DNA of 64,000 bases, from contig JBBSMQ010000017.1 in assembly GCA_038233075.1 (NCBI GenBank), positions 16,601-80,600 of the forward strand. The letters are read 5' to 3'. The number at the start of each line of letters is the position of its first letter. Positions within the stretch are counted from its first letter, which is position 1. The notes below the pieces were generated by a model, which worked only from the letters and a program-made list of their open reading frames with translations, searched no databases and was not told the DNA's origin. This stretch comes from Iamia sp038233075 (GTDB lineage: Bacteria > Actinomycetota > Acidimicrobiia > Acidimicrobiales > Iamiaceae). A program made the position numbers and the translations under genes. Below are positions 61,599 to 64,000 of this stretch, in pieces.

Positions 61599-61910
61599 AT
61601 GGGAGAGCCCGTGGAGTTCCCGTACCGGCTGGACCCGCGCTGGGGCGCTGTGTTCAAGGTCCTCGGCGTCGCCGACACCGACGGGGTGCACATCACCCCG
61701 GACGCCACCCTCCTCGCTACCTACGGCCGGCTGCGGGTCGAGACACCGGTGAGCAACATCGCCAGCACCGCGATCACTGGCCCGCACCGCTGGTGGACCG
61801 CGGTCGGGGTCCGGCTGAGCTTCGCCGACGACGGTCTCACGTTCGGCACCCACCACCACCAGGGACTCTGCATCGAGCTCGTCGAACGCGTCCCCAGCGT
61901 GCCCTCAGGT
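61599..61910 (+). pseudogene. Truncated conserved hypothetical protein
   Basis: ATG 61599 starts MGEPVEFPYRLDPRWGAVFKVLGVADTDGVHITPDATLLATYGRLRVETPVSNIASTAITGPHRWWTAVGVRLSFADDGLTFGTHHHQGLCIEL, which has the look of an actinobacterial conserved protein of about 150 residues. From about 61900 the frame loses its coding signal (a usual proline-rich end is missing) and runs on into unrelated sequence. Likely truncated. Function unknown. Confidence 0.45.
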
Positions 61911-62016
61911 CAGGCGGGGCCCTCGGGCACCAGTGCCTCCGCCTTGGACTGGCGGGAACCTCGTGTCGTTGCCCGCAGATACGGAAGGACTGTTCCCTTT
62001 CTGCAGGCTATAGCGG

Positions 62017-62022
62017 TAGAGT
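62017..62022 (+). promoter_or_regulatory. -10 box (TAGAGT), leaderless start
   Basis: TAGAGT lies 6 nt before the GTG at 62029; the region just before (CTGCAGGCTATAGCGG) is AT-richer than its surroundings. Confidence 0.5.
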
Positions 62023-62028
62023 CTCGAG

Positions 62029-62661
62029 GTGGACTTCGTTCGACCCGTCGAGGCGATCGTGCCCGGCGCCCAGGGGCGGGTGCTTGCGGTGCTGGCCGAG
62101 ACCACCGCCGAGCTGAACCTGCGGACCATCGCCCAGCTCGCCGGAGTGAGCCAGGCCCAGGCATCGCGTGTACTGCCCGGCCTGGTCGACCTCGGGGTCG
62201 TCGAACGACGCGAGGTGCCTCCGTCGTCGCTGTTCCGGCTCGTGCCCGAGCACATCGCGTCGCGAGCGTTGCTCGCCCTTGCCCGCTCGGGCGACCTGGC
62301 GCTCGAAGAGATCGGTCGGCTCGCCGCTGCGCTCCCCCACCCGCCGGTCAGCGTCGTCGTGTTCGGCTCGTTCGCGCGCCGGGAGGCGGAGGTCGACAGC
62401 GACATCGACCTCCTCGTCGTCCGCCCCGCCGCCGAGGCGGAGGACGACGCCGTCTGGGCTGACTCGTTGGAGACGTGGCGCAGCGACGTCCGACGGCTGA
62501 CCGGCAACCGGGTCGAGGTTCTCGAGGTGAGCACTGACGAAGGGGCCAGGAAGGCGCGCGGCCGCAGCCAGCTGTGGTCGGACATCCACCGTGACGGACG
62601 AGTCGTCCACGGCCTCGACATCGACGAGCTCCAGGCGGTGAGCGGTGCCCAAGGCCGGTAG
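62029..62661 (+). CDS. HTH-nucleotidyltransferase protein (MNT-like)
   Basis: A 210-residue protein. Residues about 10-75 form a winged helix-turn-helix (VLAVLAETTAELNLRTIAQLAGVSQAQASRVLPGLVDLGVVERREV). The C-terminal half is a minimal nucleotidyltransferase: VSVVVFGSFARREAEVDSDIDLLVV holds the GSxxR and DxD metal site. MNT proteins usually act as antitoxins to HEPN toxins, often by AMPylating them. No HEPN gene follows; instead a broken IS66 gene lies there. It starts at GTG 62029. Confidence 0.72.
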   Translation: MDFVRPVEAIVPGAQGRVLAVLAETTAELNLRTIAQLAGVSQAQASRVLPGLVDLGVVERREVPPSSLFRLVPEHIASRALLALARSGDLALEEIGRLAAALPHPPVSVVVFGSFARREAEVDSDIDLLVVRPAAEAEDDAVWADSLETWRSDVRRLTGNRVEVLEVSTDEGARKARGRSQLWSDIHRDGRVVHGLDIDELQAVSGAQGR

Positions 62662-62679
62662 ACGAGAATTGTGTCGGCG

Positions 62680-63482
62680 GTACAGGTGCGGGCCTACGCC
62701 GCCAAGGCGCAGGTCGGTGCAGGCCACGTGGACCCCTTGCCCCGGTCTCATCGGCATGGAGCACCGCTTCGGCGCGGAGCTGGGAACGCAGCACGTCGAG
62801 GAACCCGCCCAGTCCCGGCCGCTTCGGCGGCCAAGTTGGCCAGCCACCCCGTCGACACCGGCGCCCCGCACACCGACTCCCACAACCCGGCGGTGCGGGC
62901 GACGGGGATGTGCTGGGACACCAACAGGTACAACGCCACCGCCCGCACCCTGGGCCCATACGCGGTGGGGGCCTTCGCTTCGGCAGGGAACGCGGCCTTG
63001 GTGGTCGCCCCGCAGTCGCAGCGGACCCGTTGGGCCCGGTGCTCGGTCACCTCCAACCGGCGGGTCGGCAGATCGAAGACCTGACGGTCCTCACTGCCGA
63101 TCACCTCCCCGTCGACAAGGTCGGCGCGGCACCCGTCGCAGCACCCCGGGGCGTGGTCGATGACCGCGTCGGGGTCGGTGACCTTGGCCAGGTTCGCCCC
63201 CGGATCACCGGGCTGCTTGCCCGGGGACCGCTTCGGTCACCCGGCCTGGAGCTTCTTGGCCTGGGCTCGGGCCCGGCGACGCCGTTCCGCCCGACTGACC
63301 CGCTCGTCGTTCTGGTCGTCGCGCTGGGCCAGGCTGTCCGACGACGGCGGCTTGCCCGAGTTGCCCGAGTGCTTGTCCACCCGGCGCCGCAGCGCCTCCA
63401 GCCCGGCCTCCAACGCCTCCACCGCCGCCCGCAACGCCGCGTTCTCCGCCTCCAACTCAGCGTTGCGCTCGGCCAGATCCAC
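62680..63482 (-). pseudogene. IS66-family transposase remnant
   Basis: GTG 63482 starts MDLAERNAELEAENAALRAAVEALE with a coiled coil, then NSGKPPSSDSLAQ, the IS66 N-terminal signature. The frame has a TGA at 63237-63239 and continues without a shift into PKRSPGKQPGDPGANLAKVTDPDAVIDHAPGCCDGC and DLPTRRLEVTEHRAQRVRCDCGATTKAAFP. Near 62805 a one-base shift leads to GLGGFLDVLRSQLRAEAVLHADETG, the first catalytic Asp region. A third frame carries VHVACTDL and then the similarity ends at about 62680. The remaining catalytic half is lost. No inverted repeats found. Confidence 0.8.
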
Positions 63483-63718
63483 ACGAACGGTCTACCCCAC
63501 TGCGCGCGATCCGTGGTGGACCCACACCCACCGCGCGAACGACACCTGAACAGTTACCTCAGCGATTGGTCCCGGTCGGCCGATCCGACCGTCCGCCCCA
63601 TTCTCCGCCCGCATCCCCGGACACAACAGCATGGGATGACTTCTCGGCATCCTCAGGCTGATCCGGATCATCGATCGATCGCGCTCGGACCGGTCGGATC
63701 TGGGCTGAGGAACGGATC

Positions 63719-64000
63719 TCAGGCGACGCTCACCGGCTCCTGATCGCTGGTGGAGCTCGCATCGATCCGAACGTCGGCGCGAGGTTGTGTGGACTCCGTG
63801 CGAGGCGAGGTCCCTGCTTCGACGTCGGCCAACACACCCAGAGAGAACGCGGCAAGAGCCAGGATCACGACGCCCGTACCGGAGTGGTAGCCGAGTGACG
63901 TGAAGATCTGGTCCCAGACGCCGTTCCCCATCATCATCATGCCGTCGCTGCTCGCCCATGCCGGACGGATCACCGGTCCCACGATGAACCAGGCCCCTCC
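63719..64000 (-). CDS. Membrane protein, C-terminal part only (cut by window edge)
   Basis: The frame is open from the window end to TGA 63719, giving 93 residues: GAWFIVGPVIRPAWASSDGMMMMGNGVWDQIFTSLGYHSGTGVVILALAAFSLGVLADVEAG then a hydrophilic tail. Two hydrophobic segments are clear; the second (GTGVVILALAAFSLGVLA) is a membrane helix. The overall style recalls SPW-repeat membrane proteins, but I would not assign it. Its start is outside the window. Confidence 0.55.
   Translation of the reverse strand, partial: GGAWFIVGPVIRPAWASSDGMMMMGNGVWDQIFTSLGYHSGTGVVILALAAFSLGVLADVEAGTSPRTESTQPRADVRIDASSTSDQEPVSVA

Overview
The window is about 72% GC. Coding genes use G or C at almost every third codon position, and many genes start directly at a -10 box without a Shine-Dalgarno sequence. 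The gene set (WhiB, Ku, F420-type luciferase-like oxidoreductase, KshA-like Rieske oxygenase, BsaP-type partner of biotin synthase, lipid transfer thiolase, fused acyl-CoA dehydrogenase) points to a chromosome segment of an actinomycete (Actinomycetota). An Acidimicrobiia/Iamia-like lineage is my guess only. No rRNA, tRNA, CRISPR array, prophage or plasmid feature was seen.

Layout. 1-8.6 kb: sugar use. A minus-strand lacZ-galT-galK-FGGY kinase run feeds lactose/galactose into the Leloir pathway, and an epimerase start sits at the window edge. 8.7-14.2 kb: a lipoprotein SGNH esterase, Ku, a ketopantoate-reductase-like gene and an alpha/beta hydrolase, followed by tandem hairpin repeats and two small unknown genes. 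14.5-18.7 kb: a flavin amine oxidase and two divergent AI-2E-type permeases sharing a 20-bp promoter. 18.7-23 kb: a thiolase/DUF35 module facing a CoA-transferase, with the same palindromic operator at both promoters. 23-31 kb: accessory stretch with broken genes (CAP/DUF4214 protein, kinase N-lobe, an unknown remnant) between a methyltransferase, HIT protein, class V aminotransferase, WhiB and an exonuclease. 31-34.4 kb: bioB with its zinc-ribbon partner, then a Fic protein.

34.4-48.3 kb is a lipid/steroid-type catabolic region: a luciferase-like oxidoreductase diverges from a Rieske oxygenase across a KstR-like box, then come xylA/xylB, a two-domain fatty acyl-CoA reductase, an acyl-CoA synthetase, a Baeyer-Villiger-type monooxygenase, a shortened TauD-like dioxygenase and a FadE34-like fused acyl-CoA dehydrogenase. 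48.3-52.2 kb: two truncated genes fused end to end (alcohol dehydrogenase N-terminus and PAS-GGDEF remnant), a lipid kinase, a phospholipase D-type enzyme and a VOC protein. 52.3-57 kb: a tightly coupled amidohydrolase-SDR-amidohydrolase-P450 operon whose P450 carries a one-base deletion. 57-61.2 kb: TetR regulators, an enoyl-CoA hydratase and SelO. 61.2-64 kb: decayed DNA with a strong promoter/operator lacking an intact target, an orphan HTH-nucleotidyltransferase, a broken IS66 transposase and a membrane protein cut by the window edge.

At least eight genes are frameshifted or truncated. Some (P450, CAP/DUF4214) differ from an intact frame by a single base and could be assembly errors; others (kinase, GGDEF, IS66) have lost whole segments and are real remnants.
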